From Parvularculaceae bacterium UBA4496 (GTDB lineage: Bacteria; Pseudomonadota; Alphaproteobacteria; Caulobacterales; Parvularculaceae), in assembly GCA_002388885.1 (NCBI GenBank), contig DGNI01000200.1, forward strand, positions 5,313 through 23,394: a stretch of DNA of 18,082 nt. Direction: 5' to 3'. A program made the position numbers and the translations under genes. Below are positions 7,690-15,941 of this stretch, one piece after another. The notes under the pieces were generated by a model that worked only from the letters and a program-made list of their open reading frames with translations, did not search any database and was not told the origin of the DNA. Each line of letters begins with the position of its first letter. The first letter of the stretch is position 1.

Positions 7690-8439
7690 TCATTTCGGCC
7701 CGTCTTCCTCAACTTTCCCGGGTGATTTTGCACGCGCGAGCAACCACAGGACCCCCAGAACATCGCGAAACGCCACAAGAAGACGCCCGAGATTTGAGTA
7801 TTTTGACCGGCCATGGCTCCGCGCGCGATGGCTCACCGGAACGAAAACAACCGCGTAGCCTTCACGCCGCATCAGAGCTGGCAAATATCGGTGCATATGA
7901 TCGAAATAGGGAAGCCTCAGAAAAGCATCGCGGTCAAAAACCTTGAGCCCGCAGCCCGTATCCGCCGCGCCGTCACGCAACAGCCTTCCACGCACTGCAT
8001 TCGCCGCCCGGGATGCAAATTTTTTCGCCGATGAATCCTGGCGGCCTTGACGCTCGCCGGCCGCCATTGCAGCGCCGGTTTCTTTTTTCTTTTCGAGCAG
8101 CGAAAGGATGTCGGCGGGATCGTTTTGACCGTCGCCGTCGAGCGTCGCAACAATCGCCGAGCACGCCGCAAGCACCCCGGATCTCAGCGCCCGGCTCTGG
8201 CCGGCGTTTTTTTCATGTTTGAGAATTCGCAACTGCGGGTAACTCGCAGCTGCCGCGTGAAGTTGCGCCAGCGTTTCATCAGTCGAGGCGTCATCGACAA
8301 TGATGATTTCATGATCGAACCCGTTCAACGCGACGGCGATTTCCTCAACGAGCCGCGACGCGCCGCCAGCCTCATTGTGCATCGGCGCGACAACGCTTAG
8401 CGCAAGCATTTCCCCATGAGCATTGCGGTCCTTGTTCAT
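7690..8439 (-). CDS. GT2 glycosyltransferase, DPM/ArnC/RgtE-like (polyprenyl-phosphate sugar synthase)
   Basis: Enzymes of this type move a sugar from a nucleotide donor to a polyprenyl phosphate at the inner face of the inner membrane, making the donor for ArnT-like transferases. The 249-residue protein shows 'APMHNEAGG' (18-26), 'IIVDDASTDET' (46-56), 'TLDGDGQNDP' with the metal-binding DxD (99-108), 'DTGCGLKVF' (160-168) and 'HRARSHGRSKYSNLGRL' (204-220), the HGxSKY signature of the DPM/ArnC branch. It is shorter than ArnC and lacks the two C-terminal membrane helices; one amphipathic helix (about 220-236) may anchor it. The sugar cannot be read from the sequence. It diverges from two GT39 genes that would use its product. 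The start at 8439 has no clear binding site. Confidence 0.9.
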   Translation of the reverse strand: MNKDRNAHGEMLALSVVAPMHNEAGGASRLVEEIAVALNGFDHEIIIVDDASTDETLAQLHAAAASYPQLRILKHEKNAGQSRALRSGVLAACSAIVATLDGDGQNDPADILSLLEKKKETGAAMAAGERQGRQDSSAKKFASRAANAVRGRLLRDGAADTGCGLKVFDRDAFLRLPYFDHMHRYLPALMRREGYAVVFVPVSHRARSHGRSKYSNLGRLLVAFRDVLGVLWLLARAKSPGKVEEDGPK

Positions 8440-8551
8440 GGGATCAGCACATAAACGAACCGCAAAGATAGGTCACGCCTCTTTCCGTCGAGCGCGAGAC
8501 AAACCGGGCGCATCCTATTAAGCTCTTGATAAAAATAGGGGACCGGAGCGG

Positions 8552-10228
8552 ATGAAAGCCGCCTTTTTTGAGCGCAAAATTGTAGGGCTTGGCATTGTCG
8601 CCCTGTTCGCCTTGTTCACGGGGATGGCCGGACTGTGGACCCTGCCGCCGCTTGACCGCGACGAGGCGCGCTTTGCTCAGGCGACAGCGCAGATGCTTGA
8701 GACCGGCGATTTTATCGCCATCCGGTTCCAGGAAGACGAGCGCAATAAAAAGCCCGCGGGCATTCACTGGATGCAGGCGGCGAGCGTTGCGGCTTTCTCA
8801 AATGTCGATGCGCGCGAGATATGGGCATACCGGCTGCCGTCGCTACTGGGCGGCGTATTGGCGGCGATTTTCACCTTTCTGGCCGGGACAAAGCTGTATG
8901 ACGCCCGCACCGGGATGCTTGCGGGGCTTTTGCTGGCGAGCGCGCCAGTGGTCGCCGCGGAAAGCACCATCGCAAAGACTGACGGCATGCTGCTGGCGCT
9001 CATCTGTCTTGCCCAGCTGGCATTCGTTCATGTCTATGCCAGCGTTGAAGAAAAACAAAAAACCGGCTGGGGCTGGCCGATCATATTCTGGGCTGCGCAA
9101 GGGGCTGGCGCGCTTGTTAAAGGACCGATCGCGCCCATGATCTCGCTGCTCACCGGTGCGGGGCTGCTTTTATCCAAAGGATACGCGGGGTGGATTTCCC
9201 GGCTGCGGCCCATCGCAGGCGGTATCCTCTTTATACTGATGACATTGCCCTGGCTGATCGCTATCGGGATCGCTACCGACGGACGGTTCTTTACCGACGC
9301 CATTGGCGGCGACATGCTTGGCAAGGTTGGCGATGCGCAGGAAGGCCATTCCGGGCCGCCTGGATATCACACATTGCTATTATGGTTTCTGTTCTGGCCC
9401 GCTGCGGCGCTGATCGTTCCGGGGATTGTTCAGGCATGGCGCGAACGCAGCGAATGGCAGGCGCGTTTTCTCTTATCATGGGTGATTCCGGCATGGATCG
9501 TTTTTGAGATCGCCGCCACGAAACTCCCGCACTATACGTCGCCGCTTTATCCCGCGCTTGCGATCTTGGCGGCGCACGCCGCCGTCAGCTTGAGCCAGAA
9601 ACCGGGTTGGATAGGGCGCGCAGGAACGCTGGCATTCATCGCAATCGGCTTTTGCGCCGCTGGACTCGTCGCCGCACTACCGATGCAGTTCAGCACAGGA
9701 CCGATGGAACCGGCCTCCATGGCAATCGCTGCGCTTATCGCGATTGCATCGATCCTGATTGGGATATTGTTCTGGCACGGACGGGCTTATCAGGGCGGCG
9801 TCGCCGCCGCATGTCTTGCTTCTCTATTCGCTTGGATCGTGATGACCGGCGTCCTACCCGGCCTTTCGCAGCTCGCCGTTTCGCCGCGATTATCGACAGC
9901 GCTGGAGATCGCTGAGCGCCATCCGATCCATGACGGCGCGGCGCCGGTTGCGATTGCCGGATACAACGAACCCTCGGCGGTGTTCCTGCTCGGAACACGC
10001 ACAGCGTTAACATCGCCCGAAGATGCAGCATCGCGCCTTCTTTCCGGTGACGCGAGCGCGGCGGTCATTGAGGCGCACCATAAACAAGCATTTGAGGAAG
10101 CGCTTCGCGGCGCCGGCGCCCGCTCGCTTGCAGTGATTGACGGGCTCAACTACTCCAACGGCGATTACGTATCGCTGACGATTTTTACGATGGCGGCGCA
10201 GCCGGACCAAGATGCAGACAACCGCTGA
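8552..10228 (+). CDS. GT39 / ArnT-like glycosyltransferase
   Basis: The 558-residue polytopic protein is related to ArnT and protein O-mannosyltransferases. These take a sugar from a polyprenyl-phosphate carrier on the periplasmic side and put it on lipid A, core sugar or protein. Near the first helix lies the acidic motif 'LDRDEARFAQ' (34-43; Asp37-Glu38), followed by 'NKKPAGIHWMQ' (65-75), both hallmarks of ArnT-type enzymes. About 11-12 membrane segments and 'KLPHYTSPLYPALAILAAHA', also typical of this group, follow. The C-terminal part (about 440-558) is more polar and probably periplasmic. AGGGGA (8537-8542) and GGAG (8545-8548) precede the ATG. The next GT39 gene starts 17 bases inside its 3' end, so the two are translated together. 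Confidence 0.92.
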   Translation: MKAAFFERKIVGLGIVALFALFTGMAGLWTLPPLDRDEARFAQATAQMLETGDFIAIRFQEDERNKKPAGIHWMQAASVAAFSNVDAREIWAYRLPSLLGGVLAAIFTFLAGTKLYDARTGMLAGLLLASAPVVAAESTIAKTDGMLLALICLAQLAFVHVYASVEEKQKTGWGWPIIFWAAQGAGALVKGPIAPMISLLTGAGLLLSKGYAGWISRLRPIAGGILFILMTLPWLIAIGIATDGRFFTDAIGGDMLGKVGDAQEGHSGPPGYHTLLLWFLFWPAAALIVPGIVQAWRERSEWQARFLLSWVIPAWIVFEIAATKLPHYTSPLYPALAILAAHAAVSLSQKPGWIGRAGTLAFIAIGFCAAGLVAALPMQFSTGPMEPASMAIAALIAIASILIGILFWHGRAYQGGVAAACLASLFAWIVMTGVLPGLSQLAVSPRLSTALEIAERHPIHDGAAPVAIAGYNEPSAVFLLGTRTALTSPEDAASRLLSGDASAAVIEAHHKQAFEEALRGAGARSLAVIDGLNYSNGDYVSLTIFTMAAQPDQDADNR

Positions 10229-11693
10229 ACAGAACGCATTCGATCCGCCGCTCTGGCGATCCTTCTGGGCCTTCGCCGGAGCGATCACAGCGATACGAAT
10301 TGTTATCCTATTTATTTCTCAAGCCGAACTTGGGCCGGATGAGGCGCAATACTGGTACTGGTCGCGCGATCTTGCATATGGTTATTTTTCAAAACCGCCG
10401 GTGATCGCCTGGGCGATCGCCGCAACAACGGCTGTATTCGGCAATGAGGAATGGGCGGTCAGACTTTCAGCGCCATTATTTCATTTCGGCGCAGCCGGGT
10501 TTTTATATGCCTTGGCCTGCAATCTTTACGACAGACGCATCGCCTTCTGGACCGGCCTCGGCTGGCTGACAATCCCCGGCGTGATATTGTCGTCCTTCAT
10601 TATCGCCACCGATGCGCCGCTTCTGTTTTGCTGGTCCGGCGCGCTTTATTTCCTGTTCCGCATTTTGAATGACGAAAAATCCGCGACCATAGATTTCGCG
10701 AGGCTTGGCGCGATGATCGGCATAGGCCTGATGTCGAAATACGCCATGATGTACTTTGTCGCAGCGCTTGCGCCCGCTCTTTTGTTACGCCCGGTGCGAG
10801 ATAAACTTTTAACGAAACCGCTCGCGCTGACCGCGCTTGTCGCCCTCGTTATATTCATACCGAACGTCATCTGGAATTTTCAGAATGATTTTCAGACGCT
10901 ATCGCACACGGCGGCGAACGCAAATTGGGGCGCTTCTTTGAAACCGTTGAGCCTCGCAACTTTCGTTGCAGAGCAATTTTTGGTGTTCGGCGTTATCATT
11001 TTCTCAGCTATTCTAGCCGCCGGCTATAAACTCCTGCGAACACCAAGACGGGCCGACTACACCGCAATCATCCTACTGATCTTTGCGGCGACGCCGCTCG
11101 TCATTGTGGCTACACAGGCGTTCATTTCACGCGCCCACGCCAACTGGGCGGCCGCCGCCTACCCAGCCGCCATGCTGCTCGCTACGGCGTTCTTGTTTCA
11201 GGCCGGAAAAGGCTGGCTCGCCAAGGCAAGCGTCGCTGTTCATGGGTTTATATTTTTGGCGTTTTCCATCGCGATGGCGAATTTCGGACTTATTGATCGG
11301 CTCGGCCTTTCAAACGCCGTCAAAGACCTCCGCGGGTGGGAGGCGCAAACAGCCGCCATCGTCGAACAGGGGCTGGACTACGACGCCATTCTTGTTGATG
11401 ATCGCTATCTGATTTCAGAAATGCTCTATCACCAATATGAGGCGGCGGGGCAGATATTCGCGATCGATCCAAACGCTCATATCAGTAATCATTTCGAGGC
11501 CTTTAAAGCCTTCGACCCGAAACTTCACAAATACACTCTGTTTGTCACTACGAGAGATGACGCAGCGCATGTGGATTACCGGTTTCATTCAATCGAACGC
11601 GTCGGCAGCGTTGAAGCGGACATTGGCGGCGGCAAGGCGCGGCGTTACGGGCTTTTCGCAATAAGCGATTATTTCGGACCGGGCGCTGACTAA
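10212..11693 (+). CDS. GT39 glycosyltransferase (second, different subfamily)
   Basis: The 493-residue membrane protein has the GT39 acidic motif 'LGPDEAQYWYWSRDL' (40-54; Asp43-Glu44), then 'GYFSKPPVIAWA' (57-68). This is the 'DEAYYW...KPP' type of prokaryotic PMT_2 proteins, distinct from the ArnT type of the gene before it. About ten membrane segments run to residue 370, then a soluble domain of about 120 residues ends in 'KARRYGLFAISDYFGPGAD'. It starts inside the end of the first GT39 gene in another frame, a 17-base overlap with no separate promoter. Acceptor and sugar are unknown. Its stop overlaps the stop of the convergent GT2 gene by three bases. Confidence 0.92.
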   Translation: MQTTAEQNAFDPPLWRSFWAFAGAITAIRIVILFISQAELGPDEAQYWYWSRDLAYGYFSKPPVIAWAIAATTAVFGNEEWAVRLSAPLFHFGAAGFLYALACNLYDRRIAFWTGLGWLTIPGVILSSFIIATDAPLLFCWSGALYFLFRILNDEKSATIDFARLGAMIGIGLMSKYAMMYFVAALAPALLLRPVRDKLLTKPLALTALVALVIFIPNVIWNFQNDFQTLSHTAANANWGASLKPLSLATFVAEQFLVFGVIIFSAILAAGYKLLRTPRRADYTAIILLIFAATPLVIVATQAFISRAHANWAAAAYPAAMLLATAFLFQAGKGWLAKASVAVHGFIFLAFSIAMANFGLIDRLGLSNAVKDLRGWEAQTAAIVEQGLDYDAILVDDRYLISEMLYHQYEAAGQIFAIDPNAHISNHFEAFKAFDPKLHKYTLFVTTRDDAAHVDYRFHSIERVGSVEADIGGGKARRYGLFAISDYFGPGAD

Positions 11694-11700
11694 CGCCCGG
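11679..11700. other. Inverted repeat across overlapping convergent stop codons
   Basis: CCGGGCG (11679-11685) and CGCCCGG (11694-11700) form a perfect 7-bp stem. The 8-base loop contains the TAA of the GT39 gene and the TAG of the opposing GT2 gene. No T run follows on either strand, so it is not a standard terminator. It could slow polymerase or protect the 3' ends of both transcripts. Confidence 0.45.
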
Positions 11701-12673
11701 AACGGCGGCGCCCGAGCGCTCTTGCACGTTCAATTCCGCGGCCGCCGGCGCGCATGCCGAATCCAACAAGGCGAAAAACTTTTTGAAATCCACGCTTGAC
11801 AAAAAGCGCACCAAATAAAGCCCATAAGGCGCCGCCTACAAGCCATAAAAACGGTTTTGGGTAAGCGTCTGAAAAATGTGCATGAAAATACTTTATCATC
11901 CCAGCAGTTTTACGCGCCTCGATCTTCACCGGGTTGGCGCGGCTTGAGCTTTTAAAATGCAACACCGAAATATGCGGATTGAAATAAACACCGCCGCCTG
12001 CTGTTGCAAACCGCAGGCAAAAATCAACGTCTTCGACATGCAGAAAATACCGCTCATCCATGCCTCCGGCAGCCAGATAGTCGTCACGCGGCAGAAACAT
12101 GATCGCGCCTGATAAAGTAGGCACTTCTTTGATCTCAGGCGGGCATTCATCCGTATGCATGTTGAAGCGATTAAAATAGGGGTGCTGCGGCGCCAGCTTG
12201 TAAAGCCGTGTTGCTTCGACAAAAGCTGTCCAGGGCGTCAAGACGCGCCGGCGCGAGCCCTGCTGTTCTACGCCGTCCGGCCCCACCAGTTTTGCACCCA
12301 TTAGCCACGGACGCGCTAGCGTGTTCGCATCTGACAGCATTCGCGCCACGCCGCCGTCTGGCATCACCGCATCGGGATTGATGATCAGGAGATACTCGTT
12401 CGTCGCCAGTCTTGCGCCGAGATTGCATCCGGCGGCGAAACCGATATTGCCGTGACCTGAGACAATCTTGACCGGCGATGCGTCACCGCCCGCCGCGGCT
12501 TCAACTTCGCCGGGCAAATTGCCGTTGTCGATCAGAATAATCTCCGAAATTTCCGGCTGTGCGCGTAATGCGCTTATGGCGCGTGCGAGCACCGGGCCGG
12601 TGTAATAACTGACAATAACAGCCGACACCCCGGCGCGGCGGTCCTGCGCATTGCCTGCATCGCGCGTTTCCAT
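11690..12673 (-). CDS. GT2 glycosyltransferase, WbbL/rhamnosyltransferase-like
   Basis: The 327-residue protein has an N-terminal GT-A fold. It shows 'SAVIVSYYTGP' (17-27), 'IILIDNGN' (45-52), 'GNIGFAAGCNLGA' (75-87), 'LIINPDAVMPDGG' (96-108, with NPDA in the DxD position) and 'YFLHVEDVDFCLR' (209-221), the pattern of WbbL-type rhamnosyltransferases. A hydrophobic segment (about 275-293) and a basic tail 'GRRRSGR' suggest membrane attachment. It would add one sugar to a lipid-linked glycan in the cytoplasm; the sugar is inferred only from resemblance. The ATG at 12673 shares its A with the TGA of the O-antigen-ligase gene (TGATG), a sign of translational coupling. A 63-residue extension to 12862 would run inside that gene in another frame and is rejected. 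Confidence 0.9.
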   Translation of the reverse strand: METRDAGNAQDRRAGVSAVIVSYYTGPVLARAISALRAQPEISEIILIDNGNLPGEVEAAAGGDASPVKIVSGHGNIGFAAGCNLGARLATNEYLLIINPDAVMPDGGVARMLSDANTLARPWLMGAKLVGPDGVEQQGSRRRVLTPWTAFVEATRLYKLAPQHPYFNRFNMHTDECPPEIKEVPTLSGAIMFLPRDDYLAAGGMDERYFLHVEDVDFCLRFATAGGGVYFNPHISVLHFKSSSRANPVKIEARKTAGMIKYFHAHFSDAYPKPFLWLVGGALWALFGALFVKRGFQKVFRLVGFGMRAGGRGIERARALGRRRSGR

Positions 12674-13944
12674 CACCGTTTTTCCAGCGTATGCGCAAGT
12701 GCAACGCCGCTGGCTGCAAGCGCCATCGCCGCAAGCCGCCACACCTGCCACATGCTGCCTTCGACCATCACGGAAATCATGATCGCCGCAAACGCCCCGA
12801 CACAGGCCGCGCCAACGGCTTTTGAAAATTTTGCTTTCAGCAAAGCCTGCAGCCCAAACCATATAAAAAGCGCGAGCGCTGCAACACCGGGAACGCCAAG
12901 CTCCAGCCAGGTTTGAAGGAATACGTTATGCGGATGCACCGGCACGATAGATACAGGCGCAACGACGCCGGGCACGTTTACAGTGCCCGCCGCCTGTCCC
13001 CAGATGCGGGCGTAATCTGCGCCATGCCCAAAAGGCAGGCCGCTGAAGATTTCAACGCCGACGGCTTTCCAGATTACCAGGCGGTGGAGCGAAGAGGATG
13101 CCGCCGCCTGCTGGCTGTCCGAAAGGTTCTCACGGGCATAATCGAAAATCGCATCGACCGGTAAAAAAGCGGCGGCGATCGGAGACAGCAACAGCACAGC
13201 GACCGCGCCCCACCCTGCAACCTGAAACATCGCACGCTGGTATTTCAGAGATAACAAGGCCGCTGCGAGACCTACGCCGATAGCAAGCGCGTTTGCCGTA
13301 ACGTCGCTTGTTGTGGCCGCAACAATGCCAAGCATCAAAACGCCCCCCGCCGCCAATCGCGACCAAATGCGCATGGCGATAATCGCTGCCGGAAACAACG
13401 CCGGCGCCAAGGCTGAAACACCGCGCCCCAATGCGACCACATCCCGCGATCCGTCAGCAGAAATATCCTGCGGCGGCACAAGATCACGAAGCATGCCGCC
13501 GGTAACGCCCTCAAACGCGAGAATGATCATGCCGCCAGCAACCGCCAACGAAAACGCACGGCCCATGCGCCATGCCCAGCTTCGAGAGAGATTAAGCGAA
13601 AACCAGACGATGCTGCCGCCCACCAGCGCCGGGGCGAGCACCCACAAAAACAGACTGTAGTGGTGTTTCGGCGACCAGAGACCCGATAGCAAAATCCAGA
13701 AACAGAAAAACAGGATCGTGATAAATCCGGCGAAGACGGGATCTTTCAGGCTCGGATGATCGAACAGCTTGCCGAACGCCGCCTGCCAGAAATCGCCGCG
13801 AACGAAAGCCGGCAGGCTTGCCAGCAGCAGCCATGGAGCAACACCGCGATGGCCGAATACAGCCAATAGAGGCAACAGGAAAAACAGCCCGTAAAACCAC
13901 CAGCGGCTTGCCTGATCACGCCTGTCTCGCCAGGTAGGTTTCAT
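12673..13944 (-). CDS. O-antigen ligase / polymerase family membrane protein (WaaL/Wzy-like)
   Basis: The 423-residue protein has about 11 membrane segments. A large polar loop between about 270 and 345 ends in 'VPVHPHNVFLQTWLELGVPG' (HPHN at 337-340), the Wzy_C signature of O-antigen ligases and polymerases. 'GLPFGHGADYARIWG' in the same loop is also typical. Family members join or polymerise undecaprenyl-linked glycans on the periplasmic side. Ligase and polymerase cannot be told apart by sequence alone, so I give no symbol. The gene starts nine bases after the thrS stop, with only a weak CAGG before its ATG, so it probably relies on thrS transcription. It overlaps the GT2 gene by one base. 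Confidence 0.88.
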   Translation of the reverse strand: MKPTWRDRRDQASRWWFYGLFFLLPLLAVFGHRGVAPWLLLASLPAFVRGDFWQAAFGKLFDHPSLKDPVFAGFITILFFCFWILLSGLWSPKHHYSLFLWVLAPALVGGSIVWFSLNLSRSWAWRMGRAFSLAVAGGMIILAFEGVTGGMLRDLVPPQDISADGSRDVVALGRGVSALAPALFPAAIIAMRIWSRLAAGGVLMLGIVAATTSDVTANALAIGVGLAAALLSLKYQRAMFQVAGWGAVAVLLLSPIAAAFLPVDAIFDYARENLSDSQQAAASSSLHRLVIWKAVGVEIFSGLPFGHGADYARIWGQAAGTVNVPGVVAPVSIVPVHPHNVFLQTWLELGVPGVAALALFIWFGLQALLKAKFSKAVGAACVGAFAAIMISVMVEGSMWQVWRLAAMALAASGVALAHTLEKR

Positions 13945-13953
13945 TGCCTGACG

Positions 13954-15918
13954 TTACGCGCGTTTTAAATCCGGCGCCAATGCTTCGCTCGAAAGCGCTT
14001 CGGCAGCATCGGCAAGCCCCGTGGTTTCCTGATCTTTCGACCCGAGCCGGCGTAACGAAACCAGTTTTTCTTCCGCCTCGCGCGCGCCTACAACGGCAAT
14101 CACCGGCACTTTCGCATGGGAATGCTCGCGCACCTTGTAGTTGATTTTTTCCGAGCGCGTATCGAGATCAACACGCAATCCTTTTGCCTTAAACGCCGCC
14201 GCAACCTCGCGCGCATAATCATCGGCAGCAGAGGTAATGGTGGTGACCGCAACCTGCACCGGCGACAGCCAAAGCGGCAGGCGCCCCGCATAGTTCTCGA
14301 TCAACAGGCCGATAAACCGTTCGAATGTGCCAAACACCGCACGATGCAGCATCACAGGGCGCTGACGCGCGCCGCTTTCATCGATATAAGTCGCATCGAG
14401 CCGTTCCGGCAGCACATAATCGAGCTGATAAGTGCCGGCCTGCCAGGTGCGCCCGATCGCGTCCGTCAGGTGGAATTCAAGCTTCGGTCCGTAGAAGGCG
14501 CCCTCGCCCTCGGCGATTTCAAACTCAAGACCCGCAGCGGTAAGCGCATCCGCCAGCGCCTTTTCAGCCCGGTCCCATGTGGCGTCATCGCCGGCGCGCA
14601 TCTCGGGCCGGGTCGCCAGTTTGTAAGCGATGTCGGTCATACCCATGTCTTCGTAAACACGCGCAAAGAGATCGAGGAAGCGTTTGGTTTCTTCGGTAAT
14701 CTGGTCTTCGCGGCAGAAAATATGTGCGTCGTCCTGCGTCATCTGGCGCACGCGCATCAAACCATGGAGAGCGCCGTGCGCTTCGTTACGGTGGCAGCAT
14801 CCGAACTCCGCCATGCGGATTGGCAGATCGCGATAGGACTTGATACCCTGTTTGAAAATCTGCACATGCGCCGGGCAGTTCATGGGTTTCAAGGCCATCA
14901 AATCGCCCTCGCCCGTCAACACCGGCCCTTCTTCTTCCGTTGAAGGAATTTCGTCCGGCACCACGAACATGTTCTCGCGGAACTTGCCCCAGTGGCCGGA
15001 CATTTCCCACAGTTTCGCATCGAGAAGCTGCGGGGTCTTCACTTCCTCATAGCCGTCCGCGTCCAGCTGGCGGCGAATATAGGCTTCAAGCTGGCGCCAG
15101 ACGAGAAACCCCTTGGCGTGCCAGAACACCGACCCTTGAGCTTCCTGCTGGAAGTGGAACAAATCCATTTCCTTGCCCAGCTTGCGGTGATCGCGCTTTT
15201 CGGCTTCTTCAAGGCGCGTCAGGTAATCTTTCAGGTCCTTTTCATTCGTCCATGCGGTGCCGTAGATCCGCTGCAGCATCGGATTGCGATGATCGCCGCG
15301 CCAGTAAGCGCCGGCCACCTTCATCAGCTTGAACGCCTTGCCGATATGCTTCGTAGACGGAAGGTGCGGGCCGCGACAGAGGTCATGCCAGTCGCCGTGA
15401 TAATAAATTTTTATCTGTTCGCTTTCCGGCAAGTCGGAAATGATCTCAGCTTTATAATGTTCGCCGATATCCTTGAAGTGCTTGATCGCATCATTGCGGT
15501 TCCAGACTTCCTTGCGGGTCGGACGCGCTTCTTCGACGATCTGGTTCATGCGCTTTTCGATGGCCGCAAGATCATCAGATGAAAACGGCTCGTCGCGCGC
15601 GAAATCGTAAAAGAACCCGTCCTCGATGTTCGGACCGATCGTAACTTGCGTGCCCGGATAAAGCTCCTGCACCGCCTGCGCCATCAGGTGCGCCGTGTCG
15701 TGCCGGATGATGTCAAGCGCATCCTCATGCTCGCGGGTAACGATTTCCACCGCCGCATCGCGGTCGACCGTGTCGAACAGATCGCGCACCTCGCCATCGA
15801 CCTTTACCGCCAGCGCCTTTTTTGCAAGCGATTTGGAAATATTCTCGGCGATGTCTGTTCCCGTGACGGGCCCGTCAAACTGACGCTTCGATCCGTCGGG
15901 GAGGGTTATGGCGACCAT
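13954..15918 (-). CDS. thrS: Threonyl-tRNA synthetase
   Basis: ThrRS charges tRNA-Thr with threonine in the cytoplasm. The 654-residue protein is full length. It has a TGS domain (about 1-62), the editing domain with '[11 protein letters not shown]' and later '[12 protein letters not shown]', a class II catalytic core with the zinc cysteine in 'KPMNCPAHV', motif 2 in '[20 protein letters not shown]', and '[11 protein letters not shown]'. The anticodon-binding domain follows in the last 110 residues ('[10 protein letters not shown]', '[22 protein letters not shown]'). The ATG at 15918 has GGAAG about 11 bases upstream. The gene lies 23 bases after an ATP-grasp gene and nine bases before an O-antigen-ligase gene, an unusual operon. 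No T-box leader is visible, as expected outside Gram-positive bacteria. Confidence 0.98.
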   Translation of the reverse strand: MVAITLPDGSKRQFDGPVTGTDIAENISKSLAKKALAVKVDGEVRDLFDTVDRDAAVEIVTREHEDALDIIRHDTAHLMAQAVQELYPGTQVTIGPNIEDGFFYDFARDEPFSSDDLAAIEKRMNQIVEEARPTRKEVWNRNDAIKHFKDIGEHYKAEIISDLPESEQIKIYYHGDWHDLCRGPHLPSTKHIGKAFKLMKVAGAYWRGDHRNPMLQRIYGTAWTNEKDLKDYLTRLEEAEKRDHRKLGKEMDLFHFQQEAQGSVFWHAKGFLVWRQLEAYIRRQLDADGYEEVKTPQLLDAKLWEMSGHWGKFRENMFVVPDEIPSTEEEGPVLTGEGDLMALKPMNCPAHVQIFKQGIKSYRDLPIRMAEFGCCHRNEAHGALHGLMRVRQMTQDDAHIFCREDQITEETKRFLDLFARVYEDMGMTDIAYKLATRPEMRAGDDATWDRAEKALADALTAAGLEFEIAEGEGAFYGPKLEFHLTDAIGRTWQAGTYQLDYVLPERLDATYIDESGARQRPVMLHRAVFGTFERFIGLLIENYAGRLPLWLSPVQVAVTTITSAADDYAREVAAAFKAKGLRVDLDTRSEKINYKVREHSHAKVPVIAVVGAREAEEKLVSLRRLGSKDQETTGLADAAEALSSEALAPDLKRA

Positions 15919-15941
15919 GGTTTTCGTTTCTTCCGGTTAGG

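Noticed and set aside
7482..7814. Minus-strand frame of 110 codons bridging the membrane protein and the GT2 gene, considered as a LAB_N-type lipid A protein because such genes often accompany ArnC-like enzymes
   Set aside because: The translation has no membrane helices and no LAB_N features, and it overlaps two better genes.
12674..12862. A 63-residue N-terminal extension of the WbbL-like GT2
   Set aside because: It runs in another frame inside the O-antigen-ligase gene, its sequence is Cys/Arg-rich and not GT-like, and ATG 12673 with the TGATG overlap is a natural start.
14116..14943. A 275-codon plus-strand open frame opposite thrS, with others at 14992-15582 and 15646-15945
   Set aside because: They are antisense to a full-length, motif-complete thrS, have no ribosome binding sites and resemble no family. 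Long antisense frames are expected opposite GC-biased genes.
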